A stretch of DNA of 64,000 bases from Pseudomonas sp. DY-1 (GCF_003626975.1 NZ_CP032616.1:4502001-4566000); one strand, 5' to 3'. Shown: positions 28,853 through 38,077, numbered from the stretch's first letter. Notes: generated by a model from the letters alone, not told the origin. Program-made: numbers and translations.

Positions 28853-29290
28853 ATGAGCCAACCCCAACACATGCGCGTTGACTACCGCCACTTCCAGCCC
28901 ATCACCACGCGCTGGCATGACAACGATATCTACGGCCATGTGAACAACGTGGTCTATTACGGATTCTTCGACAGTGCCGTGAACACCTACCTGATCGAGC
29001 AAGGCGGGCTGGATATCCACGAAGGTAACGTGGTGGGTTTCGTGGTGAGCTCCTCCTGCGACTACTTCGCCTCCATCGCTTTCCCCGACCGCATCGAGGT
29101 CGGCCTGCGGGTGGGCAAGCTGGGCAACAGCTCGGTGCAGTACGAACTGGCGATCTTCAAGCAGGGCGAGATCGACGCCTGCGCGGCCGGACGTTTCGTC
29201 CATGTCTTCGTCGATCGTGAGAACAACCGGCCGGTGCCGATTCCCGAGGCGCTGCGTGCAGCGTTGGCGGAGTTGGTGGTGGAGGGCTGA
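28853..29290 (+). CDS. 4HBT-type acyl-CoA thioesterase
   Basis: This 145-residue hotdog protein has the 4-hydroxybenzoyl-CoA thioesterase/YbgC active-site motif RWHDNDIYGHVNNVVYYGF, with the Asp-x-x-x-x-H-V-N pattern. It is separated from the alcohol dehydrogenase by a REP-type repeat but runs in the same direction and fits the acyl-CoA theme. It could release free acid at the end of the pathway. The ATG follows AGGGAACC. Confidence 0.88.
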   Translation: MSQPQHMRVDYRHFQPITTRWHDNDIYGHVNNVVYYGFFDSAVNTYLIEQGGLDIHEGNVVGFVVSSSCDYFASIAFPDRIEVGLRVGKLGNSSVQYELAIFKQGEIDACAAGRFVHVFVDRENNRPVPIPEALRAALAELVVEG

Positions 29291-29302
29291 CGCATTTCTT
29301 TC

Positions 29303-29399
29303 GTAGGGGCGAATTCATTCGCGAAGGGCAGCGTAGCTGTCCCCTTGATAGCGTCAGGGGCAGACCGGCGGTCTGCATGGCAAATGAATTCGCCCCTAC
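29303..29399. repeat. REP-type long inverted repeat (GTAGGGGCGAATTCATT family)
   Basis: GTAGGGGCGAATTCATT (29303-29319) and its exact inverse AATGAATTCGCCCCTAC (29383-29399) flank a 63-base spacer that holds a smaller CAGACC-GGC-GGTCTG hairpin. It lies in the 375-base gap 29291-29665. The remainder of that gap (29400-29665) shows no gene and should hold the sstT promoter. Confidence 0.8.
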
Positions 29400-29665
29400 A
29401 GACAACTTTCACCCAGTCGACCCGAAACGGCTGAAATAGCGACATCTGTCAGCCCGACCGTCCATCCGCTCTACCCATCGTTTGCGTGAATCCGCACAAT
29501 GCGCGCCAAACCCGAATCGTCCTGACCGGCTGCGAGGTGAAACACCACGCGGCAGGGTTCTTTCTTTTCGCTTGATCTGCAGCATGGAGGGCGGGACGCG
29601 ATCGGGGTCCAATCTCCATTCCGGGGCCGGCTCGTAGTGCGGCCCGATGTTCAGCGGTACCTGCC

Positions 29666-30910
29666 ATGACTCATGCAAACGGCTCCATCCTGCAACGCTT
29701 GAAACGCACCAGCCTGGTGACTCGGATCATCGTCGGCCTGATCGCCGGCATCGCCCTCGCCCTGATCACTCCCCAGTACGCCAGCGCCGTCGGCCTGCTC
29801 GGCAAACTCTTCGTCATGGCGCTGAAGGCCGTGGCACCCGTGCTGGTGTTCGTCCTGGTGATCGCTGCCATCGCCAATCACAAGCCGGGCGAGCGTACGC
29901 ATATCCGCCCGATTCTCGTGCTCTACCTGATCGGTACCTTCTCCGCCGCCGTGGTGGCGGTGATGGCTTCCAGTCTCTTTCCCTCGACCCTCACCCTGGC
30001 CACTGGCGCTGCCGACCTGGCGCCGCCCAGCAACATTTCCGAGGTGTTGCTGAGCCTGCTGGGCAGTGCCGTGGCCAACCCGGTGACTGCCCTGACGGAG
30101 GCCAACTTCATCGGCATCCTGGTCTGGGCCGTGGGCCTGGGTATTGCCATTCGCCAGGGCAGCGAAACCACCCGCAACGTGTTCAGTGACCTGTCCCATG
30201 GTGTGTCGCTGATCGTACGCGTGGTGATCAGCTTCGCCCCGCTGGGCATCTTCGGCCTGGTTGCCTCGACCCTCGCCGAGAACGGCATTGGCGTGCTGGC
30301 CGACTACGCCCACCTGCTGGCGGTGCTGCTGGGCTGCATGTTGTTCGTGGCCTTCGTCGTGAACCCGCTGATCGTATTCTCGAAGATTCGCCGCAACCCC
30401 TATCCGCTGGTGCTGACCTGCCTGCGTGAAAGCGGCATCACCGCGTTCTTCACCCGCAGTTCGGCAGCCAACATTCCGGTCAACCTGCAGCTGGCGGAGA
30501 AGCTTGGCCTGCATGAGGACACCTACTCGGTCTCCATTCCGCTGGGCGCCACCATCAACATGGCCGGCGCAGCCATCACCATCACCGTGCTGACCCTGGC
30601 GGCAGTGAAGACGCTGGGGATCGTCGTCGACATTCCCACCGCGATCCTGCTCAGCGTCGTAGCCTCGATCTGCGCCTGTGGCGCTTCCGGTGTGGCGGGG
30701 GGCTCGCTGCTGCTGATCCCGCTGGCCTGCAGCCTGTTTGGCATCCCCAGTGAAGTGGCGATGCAAGTCGTGGCCGTTGGCTTCATCATCGGCATCCTCC
30801 AGGATGCCGCCGAGACCGCGCTGAACTCCTCCACCGACGTGCTCTTCACCGCAGCTGCCTGCATGGCCAGCGGCGATGTGGACGAAGTGCGTGCCGAGCA
30901 GCTCGGCTGA
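29666..30910 (+). CDS. sstT: Serine/threonine:Na+ symporter SstT
   Basis: This 414-residue DAACS-family (SLC1) transporter has several N-terminal membrane helices and the [18 protein letters not shown] stretch, the re-entrant serine-rich loop of glutamate-type symporters. The conserved [19 protein letters not shown] and the [21 protein letters not shown] helix follow. The length equals that of E. coli SstT. It imports serine and threonine with sodium. A strong terminator follows within 15 bases. Confidence 0.93.
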   Translation: MTHANGSILQRLKRTSLVTRIIVGLIAGIALALITPQYASAVGLLGKLFVMALKAVAPVLVFVLVIAAIANHKPGERTHIRPILVLYLIGTFSAAVVAVMASSLFPSTLTLATGAADLAPPSNISEVLLSLLGSAVANPVTALTEANFIGILVWAVGLGIAIRQGSETTRNVFSDLSHGVSLIVRVVISFAPLGIFGLVASTLAENGIGVLADYAHLLAVLLGCMLFVAFVVNPLIVFSKIRRNPYPLVLTCLRESGITAFFTRSSAANIPVNLQLAEKLGLHEDTYSVSIPLGATINMAGAAITITVLTLAAVKTLGIVVDIPTAILLSVVASICACGASGVAGGSLLLIPLACSLFGIPSEVAMQVVAVGFIIGILQDAAETALNSSTDVLFTAAACMASGDVDEVRAEQLG

Positions 30911-30923
30911 TTTCGGCCTGAAA

Positions 30924-30955
30924 TGAAAAAGCCCGGCATAGGCCGGGCTTTTTCA
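30924..30955. terminator. Bidirectional rho-independent terminator
   Basis: TGAAAAAGCCCGGC-ATAG-GCCGGGCTTTTTCA has A-runs on one side and T-runs on the other, so it can serve both sstT (+) and the glycine-zipper gene (-). Confidence 0.9.
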
Positions 30956-30967
30956 TGGGGGCAGCAA

Positions 30968-31366
30968 TCAGTGGCGATGCTTGCGGTGCTTGTGATGGCC
31001 GTCGTGATCGTCCTTGGTCAGCTCGGTGGCGATGGCGCCGCCCGCTGCACCGCCCAGGCCTGCGCCGATGGCAGAACCGGTGGAGCCGCCCAGTGCGCGG
31101 CCGGCTACCGAGCCACCCGCAGCGCCCAGACCGCCGCCGATTGCGGCTTCGGTCTTCTTGCCGCTCCTGGCGGTCATTGCGCCACCCGCAGCGCCACCCA
31201 GACCGGCGCCGATGGCAGCGCCAGTGCTGCCGCCCACGGCATTGCCGACGACGTTACCCAGGACGCCGCCGAGGCCGCCACCGATGGCGTTGTTGGTGGT
31301 TTCGCCGGCCACGACGGCTTGGGTTGCCAGCAGGCTGAGGGCGAGGGCGGTTACTGCTTTACGCAT
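30968..31366 (-). CDS. Secreted glycine-zipper protein with His-rich tail (copy A)
   Basis: The 132-residue protein has a signal peptide (MRKAVTALALSLLATQAVVA, cut before GETT). Two blocks of GxxxG-rich glycine zipper follow (NAIGGGLGGVLGNVVGNAVG, then GAAIGAGLGGAAGGA repeated near the C-terminus). The end is a histidine/lysine tail (DDHDGHHKHRKHRH). Glycine zippers insert or assemble in membranes; the His tail could bind metals or anionic polymers. ATG 31366 has GGAGA 8 bases upstream. It is a tandem paralogue of the next gene. The function is unknown; lipoprotein-like outer-membrane or periplasmic location is an inference. Confidence 0.8.
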   Translation of the reverse strand: MRKAVTALALSLLATQAVVAGETTNNAIGGGLGGVLGNVVGNAVGGSTGAAIGAGLGGAAGGAMTARSGKKTEAAIGGGLGAAGGSVAGRALGGSTGSAIGAGLGGAAGGAIATELTKDDHDGHHKHRKHRH

Positions 31367-31491
31367 GTTGCAGAGTCTCCATTTCAAAAAGAGGGTCCAT
31401 GGCTCCGCGGGCCTGCCGCAGTGCCCATGACACAAGTCAGATTATGAATTCGGGAGGGGGGCGGCTGTCTCTCGACCAGGCCGCAGGTCTA

Positions 31492-31520
31492 GAAAAAGCC
31501 CGCTTCAAGCGGGCTTTTTC
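31492..31520 (-). terminator. Rho-independent terminator of glycine-zipper gene B
   Basis: GAAAAAGCCCGC-TTCAA-GCGGGCTTTTTC lies 16 bases past the stop of the minus-strand gene that starts at 32027. Confidence 0.88.
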
Positions 31521-31535
31521 GGTTAGCGGGGTTGA

Positions 31536-32027
31536 TCAATCATCCCAGTCGCCGTGGTGACGGTGCTTGTGCTTGCGATGACCCCAGGCGTGGCCTCTGC
31601 CAGGGTGATCGCGGTAGGCGCGACGATAGTGGCGATGGTCATCATCGTAGTCGTCATCGTCGTAGCGGTTCCGGTCACCGAACTCGTTGCCGAGGGCGCC
31701 ACCGGCGCCACCGCCGAGCGCTGCACCGATCAGGCCGCCAGTGGTGCCGCCCATTTGCCGGCCGACAACCTGACCACCCGCTGCGCCCAAGCCGCCGCCG
31801 ATGGCAGCTTCGGTACGGTTACGTTTCGGGGCTGCTACTGCACCGCCCGCGGCACCACCTACGCCGGCGCCAATGGCTGCGCCAGTGCTGCCGCCAACAG
31901 CGTTGCCGACAACGGACCCCAGGACCCCGCCCAGCGCACCGCCAATACCGGCATCGGTATTACCGCCTGCGAAGACGCTGCCGCTGGCGAGGCCAAGAGA
32001 CAGAAGAAGGATCGAGGTGTACTTCAT
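31536..32027 (-). CDS. Secreted glycine-zipper protein with acidic/His-rich tail (copy B)
   Basis: The 163-residue protein has a signal peptide (MKYTSILLLSLGLASGSVFA). A glycine-zipper body nearly matches copy A (GGALGGVLGSVVGNAVGGST, AAIGGGLGAAGGQVVGRQMG), then an Asp-rich stretch (RYDDDDYDDDH). A His/Lys/Arg tail ends HRKHKHRHHGDWDD. Each copy has its own terminator, so they are separate transcripts derived from a tandem duplication. The His-rich and Asp-rich segments suggest metal binding but nothing in the sequence proves it. Confidence 0.8.
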   Translation of the reverse strand: MKYTSILLLSLGLASGSVFAGGNTDAGIGGALGGVLGSVVGNAVGGSTGAAIGAGVGGAAGGAVAAPKRNRTEAAIGGGLGAAGGQVVGRQMGGTTGGLIGAALGGGAGGALGNEFGDRNRYDDDDYDDDHRHYRRAYRDHPGRGHAWGHRKHKHRHHGDWDD

Positions 32028-32351
32028 GGTGAGGATCGCCTCAGTGGTTTTGGTGAGGCGATATTTACTGTGGGAAATTACTTACGCAAGTGCCAGACGA
32101 CGAAAAGTATCAACTTTTCATATTTTTTTAATTGTCTGATTTTGCAGCAGAACTTTTTCTGATTCGGGCTGTCTGAGACCTATTCCCGCCCGCATTTTCC
32201 GCGTCTTTCAGGTCTTTTCAGATGCTGGCGAAGTGCCCATGAACTTAAAGTTCCGTCGAGCCTTTATATAGGCATTGATTCCGTATTTCAAATTGTTTCT
32301 TGAAAGTTAAGTTAGAGAAACAAACTTCCCCTACTTAAGTTTCAAATTGGT
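32028..32351. other. AT-rich intergenic region upstream of glycine-zipper gene B
   Basis: No credible gene. The stretch is clearly poorer in GC than its neighbours and holds the promoter region for the minus-strand glycine-zipper gene. It includes a small palindrome GAAAAGT-ATCA-ACTTTTC at 32102-32119 that could be an operator or hairpin. Confidence 0.6.
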
Positions 32352-32386
32352 ATTCGCCGCAGTCCGGCATTCGGACTGCGGCGAAT
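32352..32386 (-). terminator. Perfect 15-bp hairpin downstream of the molybdoenzyme gene
   Basis: ATTCGCCGCAGTCCG (32352-32366) pairs exactly with CGGACTGCGGCGAAT (32372-32386) around a 5-base loop, 44 bases past the stop of the minus-strand gene. The U-tract is poor, but the stem is very stable. Confidence 0.7.
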
Positions 32387-32430
32387 TCGTACGCGCGCAG
32401 GGGCGCTATTCGGTAGGCGAAGCCGCATCC

Positions 32431-34752
32431 CTAGAGGATGCGGTTGTTGTCGCGGGAGGCTTCGAGGCGGATAGCCACGAACTTGGAGGTGGGGGTGTAG
32501 CTGCCGTCGCCGTAGCTTTCCAACGGTACCAGCGGGTTGGTTTCCGGGTAATAGGCGGCGGCCTGGCCGGCGGGAATGTCGAATGCCAGCAGGCTGAAAC
32601 CGGAAACGCGACGTTCCACGCCGTCATCCCACAGCGTCACCATGTCGACTTTCTGGCCGGGCTCGAAGCCTAGGCGGCGGATGTCCGCCTCGTTGGCGAA
32701 GACCACCTCGCGCTGGCCGCGTACGCCGCGATAGCGGTCGTCCAGGCCGTAGATGGTGGTGTTGTACTGGTCGTGGGAGCGCAGGGTCTGGAGGATCAGA
32801 TGCGGCGTCTCGCCCGTGCTGCGGACTTTCTCGTGGAGCAGGTCGGCCGGTAGTGGGTCCGACTTGAAGTTGGCGCGGCCGCTGGCAGTGCTCCACTGCC
32901 GGTCGTTTGCGGTATTGCCCAGGTAGAACCCGCCCGGGTGCTGCACGCGTTGGTTGAAGTCCTTGAAGCCGGGAATGGTATCGGCGATGAGATCACGTAT
33001 GCGGTCGTAGTTGGCGAGCAGGGCGTCCCAGTCCACCGGATGGTTGCCCAGGGTGGCCTTGGCGATGCCGGCGATGATGGCCGGCTCCGATCGCATCTCG
33101 CGGGACGACGGCTCCAATTGGCCGTAGGACGCGTGAATCATGCTGAAGGAGTCTTCCACCGTCACGGCTTGCGGGCCTTCCAGTTGGCGGTCGATATCGG
33201 TACGGCCGAGGCAGGGCAGGATCAGTGCTTCCTGGCCGACGGTCAGGTGGCTGCGGTTGAGCTTGGTGCTGATCTGTACCGTCAGATCGCAGCGCTGCAA
33301 GGCGGCATGGGTGCGTTGGCTGTCCGGCGTGGCCTGGGCGAAGTTGCCGCCCAGGCCGATGAAGACCCTGGCGTCGCCATCGAGCATCGCGTTGATCGCT
33401 TCCACGGTGTTGTGGCCGCTCTCCCGAGGAACCTTAAAGCCGAAGCGCGTTTCCAGGGCATCGAGCAGCGCCACCGGTGGCCGATCATTGATGCCCATGG
33501 TGCGGTCGCCCTGCACGTTGCTGTGGCCACGAACCGGGCAAAGGCCGGCGCCGGGGCGGCCGACGTTGCCGCGCAATAGCTGCAGGTTGACGATTTCATG
33601 GATGGTCGGCACCGAATGGCGGTGCTGGGTGATGCCCATTGCCCAGCAGACAATCACGTTGCGGGCATTACGATAGATGCGCGCGGATATCTCGATTTCT
33701 TCCAGCGTCAGGCCCGATTGCGCCTCGATGTGCGCCCAGGGCGTGGCATCCACCTCGGCCAGGTAGGCGTCAACGCCGAGGGTGTGCTCCGCGATGAAGG
33801 CATGGTCGAACACCGGTGTCTCGCCCTTTGCCTGGGCTTCCCGTTCCCATTGCAGCAGGAACTTTGCGATGCCGCGAATGGCGGCCATGTCGCCGCCCAG
33901 CGCCGGGCGGAAGAATGCGGTGTTCAGCGGCCGGGACCCGTTACTGAGCATTTCCAGTGCATGTTGCGGATGCTGGAAGCGCTCAAGGCCGCGTTCCTTG
34001 AGCGGATTGAAGCAGACCACCTGGGCGCCCCTTTGCACGGCTTCGCGTAGCGGCTCGAGCATGCGCGGGTGATTGGTGCCGGGGTTCTGGCCGAACACGA
34101 AGATGGCGTCGGCGTGTTCGAAGTCGTGGAAGGTCACGCTGCCCTTGCCGACCCCGATGCTCTGGCTCAGCGCGACACCGCTGGCTTCGTGGCACATGTT
34201 CGAGCAATCGGGGAAGTTGTTGGTGCCGAAGGCGCGGACGAACAACTGATACAGGTAGGCCGCCTCGTTGCTGGCGCGGCCGGAGGTGTAGAACTCCGCC
34301 TGGTTGGGGCTTTCCAGGTTGCGCAGGTGGCGCGCCACCTGGGCGAAGGCGTGTTCCCAGCTGACCGGTACGTAGTGGTCGGTCTGGCTGTCGTAGCGCA
34401 TGGGCTGGGTCAGGCGGCCCTGGTACTCGAGCCAGTAATCGCTCTGTTCGCGCAACTGGCTGACGCTATAGCGGGCGAAGAAGGCGGCATCGACCCGACG
34501 CTTGGTGGCTTCCCAGTTGACCGCCTTGGCGCCGTTCTCGCAGAACTTGATGCGGCCGTCTTCGGGGGAGTCTCCCCAGGCGCAGCCGGGACAATCGAAG
34601 CCGCCGTTCTGGTTGGTCTTGAGCAGTGCGCGAAGGTTCTTGAACGGCTGTTTGCTGTCCAGCCAGAAGCGAGTGACGCTTTTCAGCGCACCCCAGCCAG
34701 CCGCGGCGCCTTTGTAGGGTTTGTAGCGAGGTTGTACGGGTTGGAGGCTCAT
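32431..34752 (-). CDS. FdhF/YdeP-family molybdopterin oxidoreductase
   Basis: The 773-residue protein has an N-terminal Fe-S region with C54, C57 (FDCPGCAWGDSPEDG) and C71 (FCENGAK). A molybdopterin-binding body follows (NEAAYLYQLFVRAFGTNNFP, FGQNPGTNHPRMLEPLREA, RGNVGRPGAGLCPVRGHSNVQG). A C-terminal dinucleotide-binding domain (TLRSHDQYNTTIYGLDDRYR) completes it. This is the YdeP/FdhF2 group of formate dehydrogenase-like alpha subunits, whose true substrates are mostly unknown. No selenocysteine TGA was seen in frame. ATG 34752 overlaps the fdhD stop as ATGA, so the sulfur-carrier protein FdhD that matures such enzymes is translated first. Confidence 0.9.
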   Translation of the reverse strand: MSLQPVQPRYKPYKGAAAGWGALKSVTRFWLDSKQPFKNLRALLKTNQNGGFDCPGCAWGDSPEDGRIKFCENGAKAVNWEATKRRVDAAFFARYSVSQLREQSDYWLEYQGRLTQPMRYDSQTDHYVPVSWEHAFAQVARHLRNLESPNQAEFYTSGRASNEAAYLYQLFVRAFGTNNFPDCSNMCHEASGVALSQSIGVGKGSVTFHDFEHADAIFVFGQNPGTNHPRMLEPLREAVQRGAQVVCFNPLKERGLERFQHPQHALEMLSNGSRPLNTAFFRPALGGDMAAIRGIAKFLLQWEREAQAKGETPVFDHAFIAEHTLGVDAYLAEVDATPWAHIEAQSGLTLEEIEISARIYRNARNVIVCWAMGITQHRHSVPTIHEIVNLQLLRGNVGRPGAGLCPVRGHSNVQGDRTMGINDRPPVALLDALETRFGFKVPRESGHNTVEAINAMLDGDARVFIGLGGNFAQATPDSQRTHAALQRCDLTVQISTKLNRSHLTVGQEALILPCLGRTDIDRQLEGPQAVTVEDSFSMIHASYGQLEPSSREMRSEPAIIAGIAKATLGNHPVDWDALLANYDRIRDLIADTIPGFKDFNQRVQHPGGFYLGNTANDRQWSTASGRANFKSDPLPADLLHEKVRSTGETPHLILQTLRSHDQYNTTIYGLDDRYRGVRGQREVVFANEADIRRLGFEPGQKVDMVTLWDDGVERRVSGFSLLAFDIPAGQAAAYYPETNPLVPLESYGDGSYTPTSKFVAIRLEASRDNNRIL

Positions 34753-35594
34753 TCTTTCGGGGCTTTCGCGTCTGGCGCCGGGCTGTAGACCCGTGGTGCG
34801 CTGTGATGGGGCAGATGGATGAGGTTGAGGTGATGCCGGCGTGCCCATTCCACTGTCAGGGTGGTGGGGGCGGAGAGGCTGACCAGCGTGGACAGGCCCG
34901 CGCGCACCGCCTTGTGGATAAGCTCCAGGCTGCAGCGGCTGGTGACCACGGCGAAACCGCTGCGAGGGTCGAGTCCCTGGCGCAACAGGGCGCCGATCAG
35001 TTTGTCGAGGGCGTTGTGGCGGCCAATGTCTTCGCGGCACAGGCGCAATTGGCCATCGGCATCGACGAATAGCGCAGCGTGCAGTGCACCACTGCGTCGG
35101 GCCAGTTCCTGGGCGTCGTTGATGCGTTGGCGAAGGTCGACGAAGTGTTCCGCCGGCGGCAATGGGGCCGGCGTCAGGGAGCGGAGCTCCGGCAGCGCCT
35201 GTTCCAGCGCTTCCACACCACAGAGTCCGCAGCCGGTCGTGCCGGCCAGGTTGCGGCGCTGTTCCTTGAGCGACCAGAAGGCGCGATTGCCAATATCCAC
35301 CTCGGCGTGCAAGGCAATGCCTTCGCCCTCGAGCTGGATGTCATAGATATCGTCGATTGACTGCACCACCGCGCTGCTCAGGCTGAAACCGGCGACGAAG
35401 TCTTCCAGGGCACTGGGGGAAACCATCATGACGGCATAGCTGATGCCGTTATACGAAATCGCCAGGGCGCACTCTTCCGCCAGGGCGGCATCTTCCACGC
35501 GCGCATCACCGTCCAGTTCGGCATATTGGTAGCCGGCTGGTTCGGGCGGGTTTTCCACAGCAGTGAGATGGCGCTTGGCGTCTGGGTCTGGCAT
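34749..35594 (-). CDS. fdhD: Formate dehydrogenase accessory sulfurtransferase FdhD
   Basis: This 281-residue protein transfers sulfur from a desulfurase to the molybdenum cofactor of formate dehydrogenase-like enzymes. The sulfur-carrying CxxC is C122-G-L-C125 in GTTGCGLCGVE, followed by the conserved HAALFVDADGQLRLCREDIGRHNALDKLIG. AGGGGG precedes the ATG. It is the first gene of a two-gene operon with the molybdoenzyme it presumably activates. A LysR gene lies upstream on the same strand. Confidence 0.93.
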   Translation of the reverse strand: MPDPDAKRHLTAVENPPEPAGYQYAELDGDARVEDAALAEECALAISYNGISYAVMMVSPSALEDFVAGFSLSSAVVQSIDDIYDIQLEGEGIALHAEVDIGNRAFWSLKEQRRNLAGTTGCGLCGVEALEQALPELRSLTPAPLPPAEHFVDLRQRINDAQELARRSGALHAALFVDADGQLRLCREDIGRHNALDKLIGALLRQGLDPRSGFAVVTSRCSLELIHKAVRAGLSTLVSLSAPTTLTVEWARRHHLNLIHLPHHSAPRVYSPAPDAKAPKE

Positions 35595-35687
35595 GGAAAT
35601 GCCCCCTGCGACGGATTGACTCAGCCATCCTAGGCCCGTCTGGCACGAGCGTCTAATCGCTATTCCCGATTCATTGATCGAGTGCGT

Positions 35688-36587
35688 CTATCGGCCGGTT
35701 GAATCCAGCGCCAATAGGGCCTTGGCTTCGGAGAAACAGGCGTCAGCCAGCGCCGAGCGCGGGGCGCCACGCCGCAGGATGAGGCCCAGCGACGCCAGGG
35801 TGCGGGCATCCTCAATGGGGGTCAGCGTCAGGTGCTCGGTGAAGTCGTCGAGGCCGCTATCGAGCGGCATGATCGCGCAGCACAGGCCGGCGCTGACGGC
35901 CTGTAGGAGCTGATGCACGGCGTCTGTTTCCAGTCTCGGCTGGGGCGACAGGCCTCGACTGCGGAAGCCATGGTCAATGGACTGGCGAAAGTGCATACCA
36001 CCTGATAGCAATCCCAGTGGCAGGTCCACCAGGCTCTCCCAAGGCAGAGCCGGCGTGTCGAAGCTGAAGTGGCGACGGTCATGCAAAAGGCCCATGTGGG
36101 CCTGCGCAAGCTCCAGGCTTTCGAAGTGCTCGCGGTCCAGGCGGTCGAGGTAGGACAGACCGAGGTCCAGCTGGTTGCGCGCCAGGCCTTCGAGAATCTG
36201 CTCGGAGCTCATGGAGAACAGCTGGAAGCGCAGGCTCGGGTGCGGCACGGAGAAGGCTTCTACCAGACGCATGGGGTCGAAGCCTGCCAGCGGCACTACA
36301 CCGAGACGCAAGGTGCCGACGAGCTGGCCGCGACAGGCCGCCGCTTCGGCGTAGAGGCCGTCATGGGCCGCGAGCAGGGTGCGCGCCCAGGCCAGTACGC
36401 GCAGGCCCGCGTCGGTGAACCCTTCGAAGCGCTGGCCCCGGACCACCAGCTCCAGGCCGAGCTCTTCTTCCAGGCTGCGCAGGCGCATGGACAGCGTCGG
36501 CTGGGTGACATGGCAGCGCGCGGCGGCCTGGCCGAAGTGACGGGTTTCCTCCAGCGCGATGAGGAACTTCAGTTGCTTGATGTCCAT
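35688..36587 (-). CDS. LysR-family regulator upstream of fdhD
   Basis: This 299-residue regulator has an N-terminal HTH (MDIKQLKFLIALEETRHFGQ, AAARCHVTQPTLSMRLRSLE) and a C-terminal effector domain (GTLRLGVVPLAGFDPMRLVEAF). AAGGAG precedes the ATG. The gene runs in the same direction as fdhD with 93 bases between, so it may be co-transcribed with or control the fdhD-molybdoenzyme pair. That link is from position only; the effector is unknown. Confidence 0.88.
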   Translation of the reverse strand: MDIKQLKFLIALEETRHFGQAAARCHVTQPTLSMRLRSLEEELGLELVVRGQRFEGFTDAGLRVLAWARTLLAAHDGLYAEAAACRGQLVGTLRLGVVPLAGFDPMRLVEAFSVPHPSLRFQLFSMSSEQILEGLARNQLDLGLSYLDRLDREHFESLELAQAHMGLLHDRRHFSFDTPALPWESLVDLPLGLLSGGMHFRQSIDHGFRSRGLSPQPRLETDAVHQLLQAVSAGLCCAIMPLDSGLDDFTEHLTLTPIEDARTLASLGLILRRGAPRSALADACFSEAKALLALDSTGR

Positions 36588-36714
36588 GCCGGCTCCTTGG
36601 GATGTCTGGCGATTCTAGCCTGTCGTCGCCGCACGGCGGTGTTGCTGGGACGGGCGTCTAGACTTCCACTTCCCAGGCGCCGGGCGCCTTCTTAGCGGAA
36701 CGAGAGGATCTGTC

Positions 36715-37155
36715 ATGGGCATCTTCGACTTTGTCAAAGAAGCGGGTGTGAAGCTGTGGGAAACCCTGGTGGGCCAGGAGGCCCAGGCTGCCGAGTCGCT
36801 GAAGGAGCATGTGGCCAAGGTGGGCTTGGGCAATCCCGCCATCGAGCTGACGGTAGAAGGTGACAAGGTCATTGCCCGTGGTGAAGTGGCGACCCAGGAA
36901 GAGAAGGAGAAAATCCTCCTGGCCCTGGGCAATGTCGAGGGCGTAGCCCAGGTCGAGGACCAGATCAGCGTCACCGCACCTCCTGTGGCACCGGCACGTT
37001 TCGTCACCGTGAAGAAGGGCGACACCCTCAGCGCCATTGCCAAGGCCGAGTACGGCAACGCCAATGCCTACGTGAAGATCTTCGAGGCTAACAAGCCGAT
37101 GCTCTCGCACCCGGACAAGATCTATCCGGGGCAGGTGCTGCGCATTCCCGAATGA
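36715..37155 (+). CDS. lysM: BON-LysM protein (Kbp/YgaU type)
   Basis: The 146-residue protein has a short N-terminal helix (MGIFDFVKEAGVKLWETL) and a BON domain at about 25-88 (AIELTVEGDKVIARGEVATQ). A C-terminal LysM domain lies at about 94-145 (FVTVKKGDTLSAIAKAEYGN). There is no signal peptide, as in E. coli Kbp, a cytoplasmic potassium-binding protein. GAGAGGA precedes the ATG. It is divergent from the LysR gene. Confidence 0.9.
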   Translation: MGIFDFVKEAGVKLWETLVGQEAQAAESLKEHVAKVGLGNPAIELTVEGDKVIARGEVATQEEKEKILLALGNVEGVAQVEDQISVTAPPVAPARFVTVKKGDTLSAIAKAEYGNANAYVKIFEANKPMLSHPDKIYPGQVLRIPE

Positions 37156-37287
37156 CGATCTGCTGCGCGTCGGAATAACTGCCTTGAGAATGGCTTCGGG
37201 CTGCTCATTTACAACTTGTAGACTTCGCTCCCTCAGCCATTCCCGCCTAGTTCTTCTCTAGCTCGCAAGAACGTGGATAGACGATGG

Positions 37288-37950
37288 TCAGAGACCTTCC
37301 ACGAGCGTCCGATAGCTCTCCACCGCAGCGAATTCCTCGGTGTCTTTCGGACCCTTGCGACTGTCCGGAGCGCGCACTGCCAGCAGTTGGGCGATGCCGT
37401 ACTGACGTGCGCTACGCAGGATCGGCAGGCTGTCGTCGATGAACAGGCTGCGCGTTGCATCGAAGCCGAAGTCGTGCTGCAGGGCGTGCCAGAACTGCTG
37501 GTCTTCCTTGGGGTAGCCGTAATCATGGGAGCTGATCAGGCGATCGAACCAGGGCGCCAGCTCCACTCGCTCCAGCTTCAGCGACAGCGAATCGCGGTGG
37601 GCGTTGGTGATCAACGCTACGCGCTTGCCGGCGCGGCGCAGTGCGGCGAGGAAGAGGTCGGCGTCCGGGCGCAGGGCGATCAAGTGCGCGACTTCTCGTT
37701 TGAGGTCGCGGATCGACAGACGCAGCTCGCGACTCCAGAAGTCCGTGCAATACCAATTCAGCTGTCCGGCGTTGTCGCGGAACAGTGGCAGCAACTCGGC
37801 GTCGGCCAGCTCACGGCTGATGCCGTGGTGCTCGGCATAGCGCTGCGGCAGGTATTCCATCCAGAAGTGGTTGTCGAAGTGCAGGTCGAGCAGGGTGCCG
37901 TCCATGTCGAGCAGGACGGTGTCGATCGCATTCCAGGGCAATTGCGGCAT
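37288..37950 (-). CDS. yrfG: HAD-superfamily nucleotidase (GMP/IMP nucleotidase YrfG type)
   Basis: The 220-residue HAD phosphatase has motif I VLLDMDGTLLDL (D15, D17), motif II VALITNAHRDSL, a lysine in YGYPKEDQQFW, and motif IV SLFIDDSLPIL. This matches E. coli YrfG, a GMP/IMP nucleotidase of about 222 residues that also lies near nudE, hslR and hslO. ATG 37950 (MPQLPWNAIDTV) fits the family, although its ribosome site is weak and the frame extends to 38034. It is divergent from nudE. Confidence 0.85.
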   Translation of the reverse strand: MPQLPWNAIDTVLLDMDGTLLDLHFDNHFWMEYLPQRYAEHHGISRELADAELLPLFRDNAGQLNWYCTDFWSRELRLSIRDLKREVAHLIALRPDADLFLAALRRAGKRVALITNAHRDSLSLKLERVELAPWFDRLISSHDYGYPKEDQQFWHALQHDFGFDATRSLFIDDSLPILRSARQYGIAQLLAVRAPDSRKGPKDTEEFAAVESYRTLVEGL

Positions 37951-38077
37951 GGGCGGTATCGGTCGTTGGATGTCTGTCGCCCGTGCATCACTGGCCGTCG
38001 CGGGCACGCAATCTCCGGCGGGGACAATCGGCAAAGGCGGAGTATGATAACCCGCCGGTCATGCCAAGGAGTCCGTT

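Noticed and set aside
32431..35040. Longer start for the molybdoenzyme at 35040 (869 residues)
   Set aside because: The extra N-terminus overlaps fdhD in another frame and is Pro/Arg-rich. ATG 34752 with the ATGA overlap is the family start.
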